A stretch of DNA of 64,000 bases from Prosthecobacter sp. (GTDB lineage Bacteria > Verrucomicrobiota > Verrucomicrobiia > Verrucomicrobiales > Verrucomicrobiaceae): NCBI RefSeq assembly GCF_034366625.1, contig NZ_JAXMIH010000008.1, forward strand, positions 868,001 to 932,000, read 5' to 3'. Under the pieces are notes generated by a model. That model was not told the origin of the DNA. It ran no database searches and saw only the letters and a program-made list of their open reading frames with translations. Both the position numbers and the translations under genes were made by a program. Below, piece by piece: positions 38,812-46,727 of this stretch (the stretch's first letter is position 1; every line of letters starts with the position of its first letter).

Positions 38812-40332
38812 ATGACCCCTCAAGAAGTCGCCGTACTCGATTACGGCTCCCAGTACAGTCAGCTCATCGTCCGCCGCGTTCGCGAGCTTGGATTCGTCTC
38901 GCACCTGTATCCGCCTGAGGAACTTGCCAATTTGCAAAACCCCGGTGCTATCATCCTCTCCGGTGGTCCTCGGAGCACCTCGGAAAAAGACGCGCCGGAT
39001 GTCGATTACGCCAAACTCATGGCCTTCGGCGTTCCCGTGCTCGGCGTGTGCTACGGCATGCAGCTCCTCAACATCAAGCACGGTGGCACCGTCAAACCCG
39101 GCGTCACCCGCGAGTATGGACCTGCCAAACTCGTCGTCACCGATCACGAAGACCTCTTCAGCGGCATTTCGCATGAGTCCCAGGTTTGGATGAGCCACAG
39201 CGACACCTGTGCAAACCTCGCCAGCACCACCCAAGTCATCGCCACCAACGAAGACGCCGTTCCTGTGGCCCTCAAATGGTCCGATCGCTGCTGGGGCATT
39301 CAGTTCCATCCCGAGGTCACGCATTCGCACGAAGGCACGGCCATCCTGAAGAACTTCCTCACCAAAAGCGGCGCGCAGCTCGCCAGGTTCGACATCCAGG
39401 AGTTCAAAGCGCAGATGATCGAGCGCATCAAAGCCGAGGTCGGCAGCCGTGAAGTCATCTGCGGCGTCTCCGGCGGCGTGGACAGCACCGTGCTCGCCGT
39501 GCTCCTCTCGCACGCCGGCGTCAAGGTGCGCTGCATCTACATCGACACCGGCCTCATGCGCCTGAATGAAACCGCCGAGGTGAAAACCTTGTTCGGCGAA
39601 GTCGGCGTCCCCATCGAGCAGATCGACGCCAGCGCCATCTTCCTCGGCGCGCTCAAAGGCGTCACCGACCCCGAGCAAAAACGCCGCATCATCGGCACGC
39701 TCTTCGTCGAGGAATTCTGGAAGGTCGCCGACAACGTCGAACTCCTCGCCCAGGGCACGCTGTATCCCGACGTGATCGAAAGCGCCACCAGCGGCAGCAT
39801 CGCCAGCAAAATCAAAACGCACCACAACCGCGTCGATCGCATCATGGAACTCAAGGAGCAGGGCAAAGTGCTCGAACCGCTCGCCGAACTCTTCAAAGAC
39901 GAAGTCCGCGCCCTCGGTGCCAGCCTCGGCATCCCGCACCGCGCCTTGTGGCGTCATCCGTTCCCCGGCCCCGGCCTCGCCGTGCGCATTCCCGGCGAGA
40001 TCACTCCCGAGCGCGTCCACATCACCCAGCAGGCCGATGCCATCTTCATCGGCGAACTCCGCCGCAGCGGCTGGTATGAGCAGACCTGGCAGGCCTACGC
40101 CGCGCTGCTCCCCGTCAAAACAGTCGGCGTCAAAGGCGACGAACGCAGCTACGAGCAGGCCATCTCCCTCCGCGCTGTCATCAGCGAAGACGCCATGACC
40201 GCCGACTGGGTCGAGCTGCCCTACAGCGTCCTCCGCAACGCCTCCAACAAGATCCTCAACAGCGTCAAAGGCGTGAACCGCGTGCTTTACGACATCAGCA
40301 CCAAACCGCCCGCGAGCATCGAGTGGGAGTGA
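38812..40332 (+). CDS. guaA: GMP synthase (glutamine-hydrolysing)
   Basis: It amidates XMP to GMP using glutamine and ATP. The 506-residue protein has both domains. The N-terminal class I glutamine amidotransferase shows 'GVCYGMQLL' (Cys near residue 80) and 'QFHPEVTHS' (His and Glu near 166-168). The ATP-pyrophosphatase domain carries the 'SGGVDST' loop near residue 220 and a C-terminal dimerisation domain ending in 'TKPPASIEWE'. The order guaB-guaA on the same strand with a 42-bp gap suggests co-expression. The start is supported by the conserved N-terminal 'AVLDYGSQYSQLIVRRVREL'. Confidence 0.97.
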   Translation: MTPQEVAVLDYGSQYSQLIVRRVRELGFVSHLYPPEELANLQNPGAIILSGGPRSTSEKDAPDVDYAKLMAFGVPVLGVCYGMQLLNIKHGGTVKPGVTREYGPAKLVVTDHEDLFSGISHESQVWMSHSDTCANLASTTQVIATNEDAVPVALKWSDRCWGIQFHPEVTHSHEGTAILKNFLTKSGAQLARFDIQEFKAQMIERIKAEVGSREVICGVSGGVDSTVLAVLLSHAGVKVRCIYIDTGLMRLNETAEVKTLFGEVGVPIEQIDASAIFLGALKGVTDPEQKRRIIGTLFVEEFWKVADNVELLAQGTLYPDVIESATSGSIASKIKTHHNRVDRIMELKEQGKVLEPLAELFKDEVRALGASLGIPHRALWRHPFPGPGLAVRIPGEITPERVHITQQADAIFIGELRRSGWYEQTWQAYAALLPVKTVGVKGDERSYEQAISLRAVISEDAMTADWVELPYSVLRNASNKILNSVKGVNRVLYDISTKPPASIEWE

Positions 40333-40337
40333 TCCAT

Positions 40338-40526
40338 CGTCATCGTCCTCCTACTCGCACTCGTCATCGATTCTACCACTTCGCCAACACCTCAGCGGTC
40401 CGAGCCACAGAAGTCAGCACCGCAGCACAAAGCCATTTTCAGTTTTCCATTCTCAGTTCCTCCATCGCGACTGACCCATCGTTCACGTTTTGATCGAGGA
40501 CGAGTTCGAGTAGGAGAACGAGAACG
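40338..40526. repeat. Imperfect long inverted repeat in the guaA-tmk gap
   Basis: Arm 1 (40338-40371) and arm 2 (40493-40526) are inverse complements at 29 of 34 positions. They are separated by about 120 bases and arm 2 ends 6 bases before the tmk ATG. The arms share the theme GAGGACGAGT-CGAGTAGGAG. They could form a long stem enclosing a small element or act on tmk translation. Confidence 0.65.
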
Positions 40527-40532
40527 AGTCCA

Positions 40533-41180
40533 ATGCCCGCCACCACACCATCCCCCGGCTTCCTCCTCTCCTTCGAAGGCTCCGAAGGATGCGGCAAATC
40601 CACGCAGATTCGACTCCTGCGCGAGCGTCTCGAAAAATCTGGCCGCAAAGTCGAAGTTCTTCGCGAACCCGGCGGCACCGAGATCGGCGAAAGCATCCGC
40701 CATCTCCTCCAGCACGCCAAAGAAGGCCACTGCATGACCCCGGAGACGGAGCTGCTCCTCTTCGCCGCCAGTCGTGCGCAGATCGTCCGCGAAAAAATCC
40801 GCCCGCTCCTCGAATCCGGCGCGTTTGTCATCCTCGACCGCTTCCTCGACTCCACCACCGTCTATCAGGGCATCGCCCGCGGTCTTCCGCTTGAGAGCGT
40901 CCGCGCCATCAACGCCTTCGCCATCGGCGGCACGTTGCCACAGCTCACGCTTGTCCTCGACATGGACAGCGCCACCGCCTGGCAGCGCATTCATCAAACC
41001 GGCCGCGAACTCGACCGCATCGAGAGCCAGCCGCAGTCTTTCTTCGAAAAAGTCCGCCAAGGTTATCTCGAAGTCGCCCGCGCTGATCCCTCACGCGTGA
41101 AGATCATTGACGCCTCCGCCACCCCCGAAGCCGTCCACGAAGCCATCTGGAATCTCCTTACCGCTCAAATCTCGCTTTAA
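40533..41180 (+). CDS. tmk: Thymidylate kinase
   Basis: It phosphorylates dTMP to dTDP with ATP. The 215 residues contain the P-loop 'FEGSEGCGKST' near residues 9-19, the substrate motif 'LDRFLDSTTVYQG' near 95-107 and a C-terminal 'VHEAIWNLL' helix. Length and motif order are normal for a bacterial enzyme. Upstream AGGAG at 40512-40516 is 16 bases from the ATG, farther than usual, and lies inside arm 2 of the inverted repeat. The holB-like gene follows on the same strand, a common arrangement (tmk-holB) in bacteria. Confidence 0.95.
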   Translation: MPATTPSPGFLLSFEGSEGCGKSTQIRLLRERLEKSGRKVEVLREPGGTEIGESIRHLLQHAKEGHCMTPETELLLFAASRAQIVREKIRPLLESGAFVILDRFLDSTTVYQGIARGLPLESVRAINAFAIGGTLPQLTLVLDMDSATAWQRIHQTGRELDRIESQPQSFFEKVRQGYLEVARADPSRVKIIDASATPEAVHEAIWNLLTAQISL

Positions 41181-41321
41181 TCGTCCTCGTCCTCGATCAT
41201 TCCGCGTCGCACCACCACATGAATCACGTTCCTCCCATGCCTCGTCATTCATTCGCCATTCGTTCATCCTTCGCAGTCTTGCTACGGAGAATGGACCATT
41301 CGTCATTCGTCATTCCTTCCC
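41181..41321. repeat. Intergenic repeat-rich gap between tmk and holB
   Basis: The gap holds 'tcgtcctcgtcctcgatcatt' type words next to tmk and two clusters of 'attcgtcattcgtcatt' type words, the last ending just before the holB ATG. These resemble the guaB-guaA gap and the arms in the guaA-tmk gap. No gene is seen. Confidence 0.55.
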
Positions 41322-42317
41322 ATGCCGTTTAAGAGCGACCACGCCCTTCAGCTTCTCGGCCGCGCCCGTGACAACGGCCGCCTTGGGCATGCGTATCTCA
41401 TCACCGGCCCCAAAGCCGCGCAGCACGAGCAATTCGCCGCCAATGTGCTCGACCTCATGGTTGGCACGAAATGCGGCACGCTGGAGGCATGGGAAGGGCA
41501 GGGGGCCATCGTCCTGCGCCCGCAGAGCAAATCTCGCCGCATCACCATCGGCGACGACGGAGACGATCCCGGCACCATCCGCTTCCTGGAAAAGATGATC
41601 CACCGCACAGCCGCGCCGAACGGCTGGAAGCTCGCCGTCATTGTCGATGCGGAGCGCATGAACGTCCAGGCGCAGAACGCCTTCCTCAAAACCCTCGAAG
41701 AGCCGCCACCGCGCACGTTGCTGTTGCTTCTAAGCACGCAGCCGCAGCAGCTTCTCCCCACCATCCAGTCCCGCGTCATCGAGATCGGCCTCATGGCACC
41801 CGATGGCGCGCGTATCTTCACCGAGCACGAGAGCAAACTCCTCGCTGTGCTCAAACAGATGGCATCCAAGCAAAGCGGCAGCATCTCCACCGCGCTCGCC
41901 TTGAAAAAAGACTTTGAAGACATCCTCGAAGACCTGCACGACTCGATCAAAAAAGACCAGGAAGCCGACTTCGAGCGCGAGCAGGACCATTACGGCAAGA
42001 CTACCGACGGCGCGTGGCTCAAACAACGCGAAGAACAGGTCGAAGCCCAGATCGAAGCCGAATACCTCCAGCAGCGCACATCTTTGATGGAACTTCTCCT
42101 TTCCTGGATGGGCGATGTCGCCCGCCAGCAGGCCGGAGCCGAGCATCTTGATCTTCCCAAGTATCAGGAAGCCACCGCCGCCCTCGCCACCAAATGGGAG
42201 CAAGGCGATGTCGCCAAACGCATCCGCGTTCTCCGCCAGCTCGAAAGCCACCTGCACACCAACGTCAACGAAGGCCTAGCCCTCGAAGTCTGCTTCATCG
42301 AAGCCTTTGGAGCCTAG
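41322..42317 (+). CDS. holB: DNA polymerase III delta' subunit (clamp-loader component)
   Basis: The 331-residue protein belongs to the delta'/gamma/tau-type AAA+ clamp-loader family. It has an N-terminal 'AYLITGPKAAQHEQFA' that replaces a true Walker A, as expected for the catalytically inactive delta'. The hallmark 'RMNVQAQNAFLKTLEEPP' lies near residues 118-135, followed by 'LLLSTQPQQLLPTIQSR', where the usual SRC motif is SRV. The zinc-module cysteines of gamma/tau are absent. Residues 195-255 form a long charged helical segment that is unusual. Position downstream of tmk supports the assignment. It would help load the sliding clamp at replication forks. Confidence 0.85.
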   Translation: MPFKSDHALQLLGRARDNGRLGHAYLITGPKAAQHEQFAANVLDLMVGTKCGTLEAWEGQGAIVLRPQSKSRRITIGDDGDDPGTIRFLEKMIHRTAAPNGWKLAVIVDAERMNVQAQNAFLKTLEEPPPRTLLLLLSTQPQQLLPTIQSRVIEIGLMAPDGARIFTEHESKLLAVLKQMASKQSGSISTALALKKDFEDILEDLHDSIKKDQEADFEREQDHYGKTTDGAWLKQREEQVEAQIEAEYLQQRTSLMELLLSWMGDVARQQAGAEHLDLPKYQEATAALATKWEQGDVAKRIRVLRQLESHLHTNVNEGLALEVCFIEAFGA

Positions 42318-42403
42318 CAACGCGCTCATGCTGCTTCATTTTTTGTTTCAAACGGGAAAATAGCCAGAGTGTTTTTGTTGGTCTGTATCCACCCATTTAA
42401 ATC

Positions 42404-42648
42404 ATGGTTGCTCAAGCCCTACCAATCGTTCAAGCGGTATTATCTGGCGATGTAGAAATGGTGCAGTTTTACCCGATGACATTCTTTGCGAGGTGTTGAC
42501 TTGGGGGCTTGCAGATTGGAGAATTTGCTCAGAGGAAGAGGTGGATGAGTTGATGCAAATTCTTCATGAGATACGTGGCACGAGTGAGTGGCTTACAGCA
42601 GAGTTGTTTCAATCATCTCAAGGAAACAGCTTCCGACTTGTTAGCTAA
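42404..42648 (+). pseudogene. Frameshifted remnant of a small unidentified gene
   Basis: The gap 42318-42693 holds no intact gene. An ATG at 42404 starts 31 codons (MVAQALPIVQAVLSGDVEM...) ending in TGA at 42497-42499. A different frame, open from before 42475 to the TAA at 42646-42648, encodes a protein-like tail (DDILCEVLTWGLADWRICSE, then EEVDELMQILHEI). Joined by one frameshift near 42465-42475 they would make about 80 residues. The AT-rich codon use differs from the neighbours. The product is not recognised. Confidence 0.45.
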
Positions 42649-42693
42649 TTCTTCTGCCGCCTCCTCTCACACGTTGTGTATTCTCCCGCACTC

Positions 42694-43596
42694 ATGAAAT
42701 CCAGTCGCCGCCGCCTCGCTCTCGTCTTTCTGCTCAGCAGCCTCTCACTTCATGCTGAGATCAAGCGTCCAGTCATCCCGACGCACACGCGCACGGAAGA
42801 TGTCGTGTATGGCCGCAAGTTCGGCGTGGCACTGACGCTGGATGTCATCAAGCCGGAGAAGCCGAATGGTTTCGGCATCGTGTACATGGTCAGCGGCGGC
42901 TGGGTGTCGGGCTATTCGCCGAACACACCGGACTACTATGTGCCCTTCCTGGAGCGCGGCTATACGGTCTTCTCCGTGCGGCATGGCTGCCAGCCGAAGT
43001 TCATCATCCCGGAGATCACGCAGGACATTCACCGCGCCATCCGCTTCATCCGACACAACGCCGCGAAGTGGAACGTGAATCCCGACAAACTCGGCATCAG
43101 CGGTGGCAGCGCGGGCGGGCATCTTTCGCTCACGATGGGCGTGTATGGCGGCCCGGGCGATCCGAAGGCCAAAGATCCGATTGATCGCGCGAGCAGCGCC
43201 ATCCAGGCCATCGCCTGCCTGTATCCACCGACGGATTTCCTCAACTACGGCAAGCCCGGCGAAGACGCCGTCGGTGTCGGCACGCTCAAGAACTACAAAG
43301 GTGCCTTTGGTGCCGAATCCGACACCCCCGAAGGCCGCCAGCGTCTCGGCAAGGAAGTCTCGCCCATCTATCACATCACCGCGAAACTCCCGCCCACCTT
43401 CATCATCCATGGCGACCAGGACTTCCTCGTGCCCATCCAGCAGGCGGAAACTTTCGTCGCCAAGGCGAAAGAAGCCGGTGTCATCGCCCAACTCGTCGTC
43501 AAACCCGGTGCCGCGCACGGCTGGCCGGATCGCCAGCCGGATTACATCGCTTTTGCCGATTGGTTTGATGAACACCTGCGTGGTATCAAAAAATAG
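42694..43596 (+). CDS. Secreted alpha/beta hydrolase (BD-FAE/esterase-like)
   Basis: The preferred start is the ATG at about 42694, which yields a signal peptide (MKSSRRRLALVFLLSSLSLH, cut near HA-E). A GTG six codons upstream is possible but would spoil the signal. The fold is shown by 'GISGGSAGGHLSL' (nucleophile Ser in the G-S-A-G-G elbow), 'HGDQDFLVPIQQAE' (catalytic Asp region) and 'GAAHGW' (His). The usual HGG oxyanion motif is modified to SGGW. Members of this family are often carbohydrate esterases or lipase-like enzymes of uncertain substrate. It faces the next gene tail to tail, with only 8 bp between stops. Confidence 0.78.
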   Translation: MKSSRRRLALVFLLSSLSLHAEIKRPVIPTHTRTEDVVYGRKFGVALTLDVIKPEKPNGFGIVYMVSGGWVSGYSPNTPDYYVPFLERGYTVFSVRHGCQPKFIIPEITQDIHRAIRFIRHNAAKWNVNPDKLGISGGSAGGHLSLTMGVYGGPGDPKAKDPIDRASSAIQAIACLYPPTDFLNYGKPGEDAVGVGTLKNYKGAFGAESDTPEGRQRLGKEVSPIYHITAKLPPTFIIHGDQDFLVPIQQAETFVAKAKEAGVIAQLVVKPGAAHGWPDRQPDYIAFADWFDEHLRGIKK

Positions 43597-43604
43597 CTGC
43601 CAGG

Positions 43605-45710
43605 TCATTGGGGATTCACAAATCCAAGCGAGGTGAAGAACGCGTCCATTCTTTTGAGCGTGTCTTCATGCAGGGCTGGATCTTTGAACATGTAAGTGTG
43701 GATGGCTCCGGGCGGTGACACGAACTCGATACGATTGCCGGCCTTCTTCATGGCATCGGCGAAAATGCGGGCACCCAGGATTGGCGTGGTGGTGTCGCCA
43801 TCACCGTGAAACAGCAGCGTGGGCGGCAGTCCGGCGCACACTTGATGCGCGGGGGAGAGTTCCTGCCAGCGTTCGCCGATTTTCGCGCTTCCGTAACCTT
43901 CCGGCGATGTGTCGATGACTGGCGAGAAGAGAACGAGCGCGTTCGGGTGGCAGGAGACGCCGAGGTTTTCATTCGCGTGATCCACACCGTCAAACATGGC
44001 TGTCGCAGCGGCGAGATGACCACCGGCGGAGGAACCGTTGGCGATGATCTTCTGTGCGTCGATGCCCAGCTCCGCCGCATGAGCGCGCACATAGCGCAGG
44101 GCGGCACGTGCATCCTTCACGCACTCGAACACCGTCACGGGCGTCTTCGCTTTGTAGAGGCGGTATTGCACGCTGAGGGCCACCATGCCGAGCTTTGCGC
44201 AATGATCGGCAAAGACATACATGGAACGCGGTGATCCGCTGGTCCAGCCGCCGCCGTGGATGGCGACGAAGCAGGCGCGTTTGTCACCCTTCTTTAAATC
44301 GGCTGGTTCGAATATGTCGAGAGCCAGTTCGCGGCTGCCCACCTTCTTGTAAATCACGCGACGTGTCGGCTCCAGTTTCGCCGAGATGGCGGTGGTGAAG
44401 ATTGGAGTCTTCGCGGCGGGCGCGGCGATCTTTTGCAACTGCGCTTTCGTCGGCAGCTTGCTGAACGCGTCCTCCTTGATCGTCAAATGCAGCACCTGCT
44501 GCCAGCGATGCGGCATGAAGAGATGCATGACGCCGTTTTCGGTGAACGCGTCAATGTAGGAACACTGCGAGTTGAAGCCGCTGACCTTGTGAACTGGAGC
44601 GGCGGCGTTGGCGAGCAGGAAGCGCGGCTCGCTCCAGGTGTGGCCTTCGTCGGTGGAGAGCGAGACCCAGACCTCGCTGCGCATCTTCATCAACTCGGCG
44701 TGGTCGCTCAGGTCACCATGATGGGTCGAAGGGACTTTGTTGTGATGGAAAGCGACGAGTGTCTTGCCATCCGACAACGGGAACAGCATCGGCGGCGCGT
44801 CGGGATGCACGAGTGTGCTTGGCGCGGGTTCGGTCCACGTTTTGCCGTCATCCTTGCTCCAGGCGGTGAAGAGATGCCCCTGCGGCGTGCGTGACATGAA
44901 CAGCACGCGGCCGCCGCCGAGATTCAGCGGGCGGCCCTCATCCATCCGATTGAAGCCTTCAGCGAACCAGCCTTTCGGACGCGCATTCGGCAGCACGGCC
45001 CATGTCTTGCCCTTGTCTTCGGAGCGCAGGAGATACTGCTGCGTGGTGAAGGGCTTTTTCGACCAGTCGGCGAGATGTGAGCCGAGGAGCCATGTGCCCG
45101 CGTCCGTCTCGGTCATGCGCATGACGGACATGCCCATGAAGCTCGGATCATTCACCGGCTCGATGAGATTCACATCGGACCAGGTGTGCCCGTCGTCATC
45201 AGAGGTGCGCCAGCCGATGGGCGCGTTCTCGCGTTTGCCCTCCTCCCACGTCCATTTGCCTGGAATCGGCTGCGTGCCGAAGCAGTGGATGCGTTGCGTG
45301 CCGCGTGGGATCAGTGGAATGAAGCCATGCTGACCATACGGGATGTCATAAGCCACGGCAGGCGCGCTCCAGGTCTTGCCCTTGTCCGTGGAGCGGCAGG
45401 CCATCATCGAGTTGATCTTCTCCCCCTTGCTTTTGGCGTAATGATCGCCCTCCGGGAACATGAGCAGGAAATCGCCCTTCGGCGTGATCGTGGCGCGTGT
45501 TTCTAGAATGCGCGTCTGCGTGCGATGCACGACCTGGCCTTTGACGGCCTCCACCAGGAGCAATCCCATGCCCTTGTCGATCACCAGCTCCTTGGGCGGC
45601 GCTTTGGCGCTGATGTCGATGCCGTTCACGACCACCGTGTCCATCAGCGGCAGTGGTTCGAGCGCATGCAGGAACCCTGCGGCGAGGAACAGGAGGGCGA
45701 GAAGTCTCAT
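43605..45710 (-). CDS. Asp-box (sialidase-like) propeller fused to an alpha/beta hydrolase
   Basis: The ATG at 45710 gives a clean signal peptide (MRLLALLFLAAGFLHA); an ATG at 45722 adds four residues. The first ~400 residues carry at least five Asp-box repeats (STDKGKTW, SDDDGHTW, SEDKGKTW, SKDDGKTW, STDEGHTW), which indicate a sialidase-type six-bladed propeller. No YRIP motif is present, so sialidase activity is uncertain. From about residue 455 an esterase domain begins, with 'HGGGWTSGSPR' (oxyanion), 'GSSAGGHLAAA' (Ser near 559), 'HGDGDTTTPI' (Asp) and 'GAIHTYMF' (His). The fusion suggests a two-activity enzyme for a decorated, acylated glycan. It is the last gene of the minus-strand run, 66 bp after the beta-helix gene. 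Confidence 0.82.
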   Translation of the reverse strand: MRLLALLFLAAGFLHALEPLPLMDTVVVNGIDISAKAPPKELVIDKGMGLLLVEAVKGQVVHRTQTRILETRATITPKGDFLLMFPEGDHYAKSKGEKINSMMACRSTDKGKTWSAPAVAYDIPYGQHGFIPLIPRGTQRIHCFGTQPIPGKWTWEEGKRENAPIGWRTSDDDGHTWSDVNLIEPVNDPSFMGMSVMRMTETDAGTWLLGSHLADWSKKPFTTQQYLLRSEDKGKTWAVLPNARPKGWFAEGFNRMDEGRPLNLGGGRVLFMSRTPQGHLFTAWSKDDGKTWTEPAPSTLVHPDAPPMLFPLSDGKTLVAFHHNKVPSTHHGDLSDHAELMKMRSEVWVSLSTDEGHTWSEPRFLLANAAAPVHKVSGFNSQCSYIDAFTENGVMHLFMPHRWQQVLHLTIKEDAFSKLPTKAQLQKIAAPAAKTPIFTTAISAKLEPTRRVIYKKVGSRELALDIFEPADLKKGDKRACFVAIHGGGWTSGSPRSMYVFADHCAKLGMVALSVQYRLYKAKTPVTVFECVKDARAALRYVRAHAAELGIDAQKIIANGSSAGGHLAAATAMFDGVDHANENLGVSCHPNALVLFSPVIDTSPEGYGSAKIGERWQELSPAHQVCAGLPPTLLFHGDGDTTTPILGARIFADAMKKAGNRIEFVSPPGAIHTYMFKDPALHEDTLKRMDAFFTSLGFVNPQ

Positions 45711-45776
45711 GGTTGGAAACATACTCTCAAGACGGGTGACACGCCCTGTTGTTGCTGGTCATGGCGGATGACCACC

Positions 45777-46664
45777 TCACTCTTTCCGCCACACGTTGCC
45801 CGATTGCTCCACCGTCACACCTTCGCCACGGACAACGATGTCCTTGTCCTGATGATGCATGACGCAGTTCGTCACGCGATGCGCTTTGCCATCGAAGAGG
45901 AAGGCGGCGTTCACGTTGTGATGCAGCTCGCAGTTCGTGTAGGTCGTGACGGAGTCGTTCACATCGGCCACGCCACCGGCTGCGGAGCCGTTCCACGCGA
46001 TCTCGGAGTCCACCACGTCCATCTGCACGGTTTCGTGCGCGCTGATGCCCTCGTCGCCATTCGAGAGTGCTTTCACATTCTCCAGCCGGATGCCGACACG
46101 ATTGCCATGAATGTTGAAGCCATCATTGGCCGCGTGCATGGCAGTCACATTACGCACGGTGATGTGGGAGCAGGCGATCACCACGCCGCTCGCCAAACCC
46201 GGTGGCGGCTGGAAGATGTGCGCCTCGCCCGGTTTCTTCTCCTTCGGCCAGCGGAAATAGAGCGAGCCATCCTCCGACCAGCCCATCTGGCCCGGTTGCA
46301 GAGCTTCGGGTGCCGCAAAGATGACCTTCTTCGCCACGCCGGATTTCTTTTCGGCCTCGCGGTCGCGAGTGATCCGCAGCGGCACCTCGTCAATGAACAA
46401 TCCGGCGCGCTGCTCGTCGTCCACCGGCGGATGATTTTTCAACGGGCCGCGCGAGGACCACACGTCGCCGTCCTTGATCCAATCGTGCGCCGTGATGTCG
46501 ATCCCGAGGTCGATGATCATGCCCTTGCCATCAAACACCGCCGGTTTCTCCGCTGTGCCGCCTTGGGACAAGATGAGCGGCTTGCGACGGATTTCCTGGG
46601 CATGAAGCGAGACCGTCAGGGCGGCGAACCAAAGCAACGAATTGGTGAGAGAGCGCATTGGCAT
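45777..46664 (-). CDS. Secreted right-handed beta-helix protein (polysaccharide lyase/hydrolase-like)
   Basis: The start is ambiguous: ATG at 46664 (MPMRSLTN..) or 46658 (MRSLTN..). Either yields a signal peptide ending near LHAQ. The remainder has the texture of a parallel beta-helix: short strands with recurrent Asn and Val/Ile ladders ('ITVRNVTAMHAANDGFNIHG', 'VRLENVK'-like turns, 'MDVVDSEIAWNGSAAGGVAD', 'TNCELHHN'). Such proteins usually bind or cleave polysaccharides such as pectin, but no catalytic motif is recognisable here. It lies between the PL10-CE12 gene and the propeller-esterase fusion. Confidence 0.72.
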   Translation of the reverse strand: MPMRSLTNSLLWFAALTVSLHAQEIRRKPLILSQGGTAEKPAVFDGKGMIIDLGIDITAHDWIKDGDVWSSRGPLKNHPPVDDEQRAGLFIDEVPLRITRDREAEKKSGVAKKVIFAAPEALQPGQMGWSEDGSLYFRWPKEKKPGEAHIFQPPPGLASGVVIACSHITVRNVTAMHAANDGFNIHGNRVGIRLENVKALSNGDEGISAHETVQMDVVDSEIAWNGSAAGGVADVNDSVTTYTNCELHHNVNAAFLFDGKAHRVTNCVMHHQDKDIVVRGEGVTVEQSGNVWRKE

Positions 46665-46727
46665 GGAGAACAACATCCGAAGCGCTCTTCTATCTGGCAA
46701 GCCCGGCCGCCTGTTTCGTCGGTGGCT

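Noticed and set aside
38800-40020. A 406-codon minus-strand frame opposite guaA
   Set aside because: It is the same type of shadow. It mirrors guaA codons and has no domain features.
43597-43640. Possible bidirectional terminator between the convergent genes
   Set aside because: GGATT and AATCC can pair around a short loop, but the hairpin is within coding sequence of the minus-strand gene and lacks a T tract.
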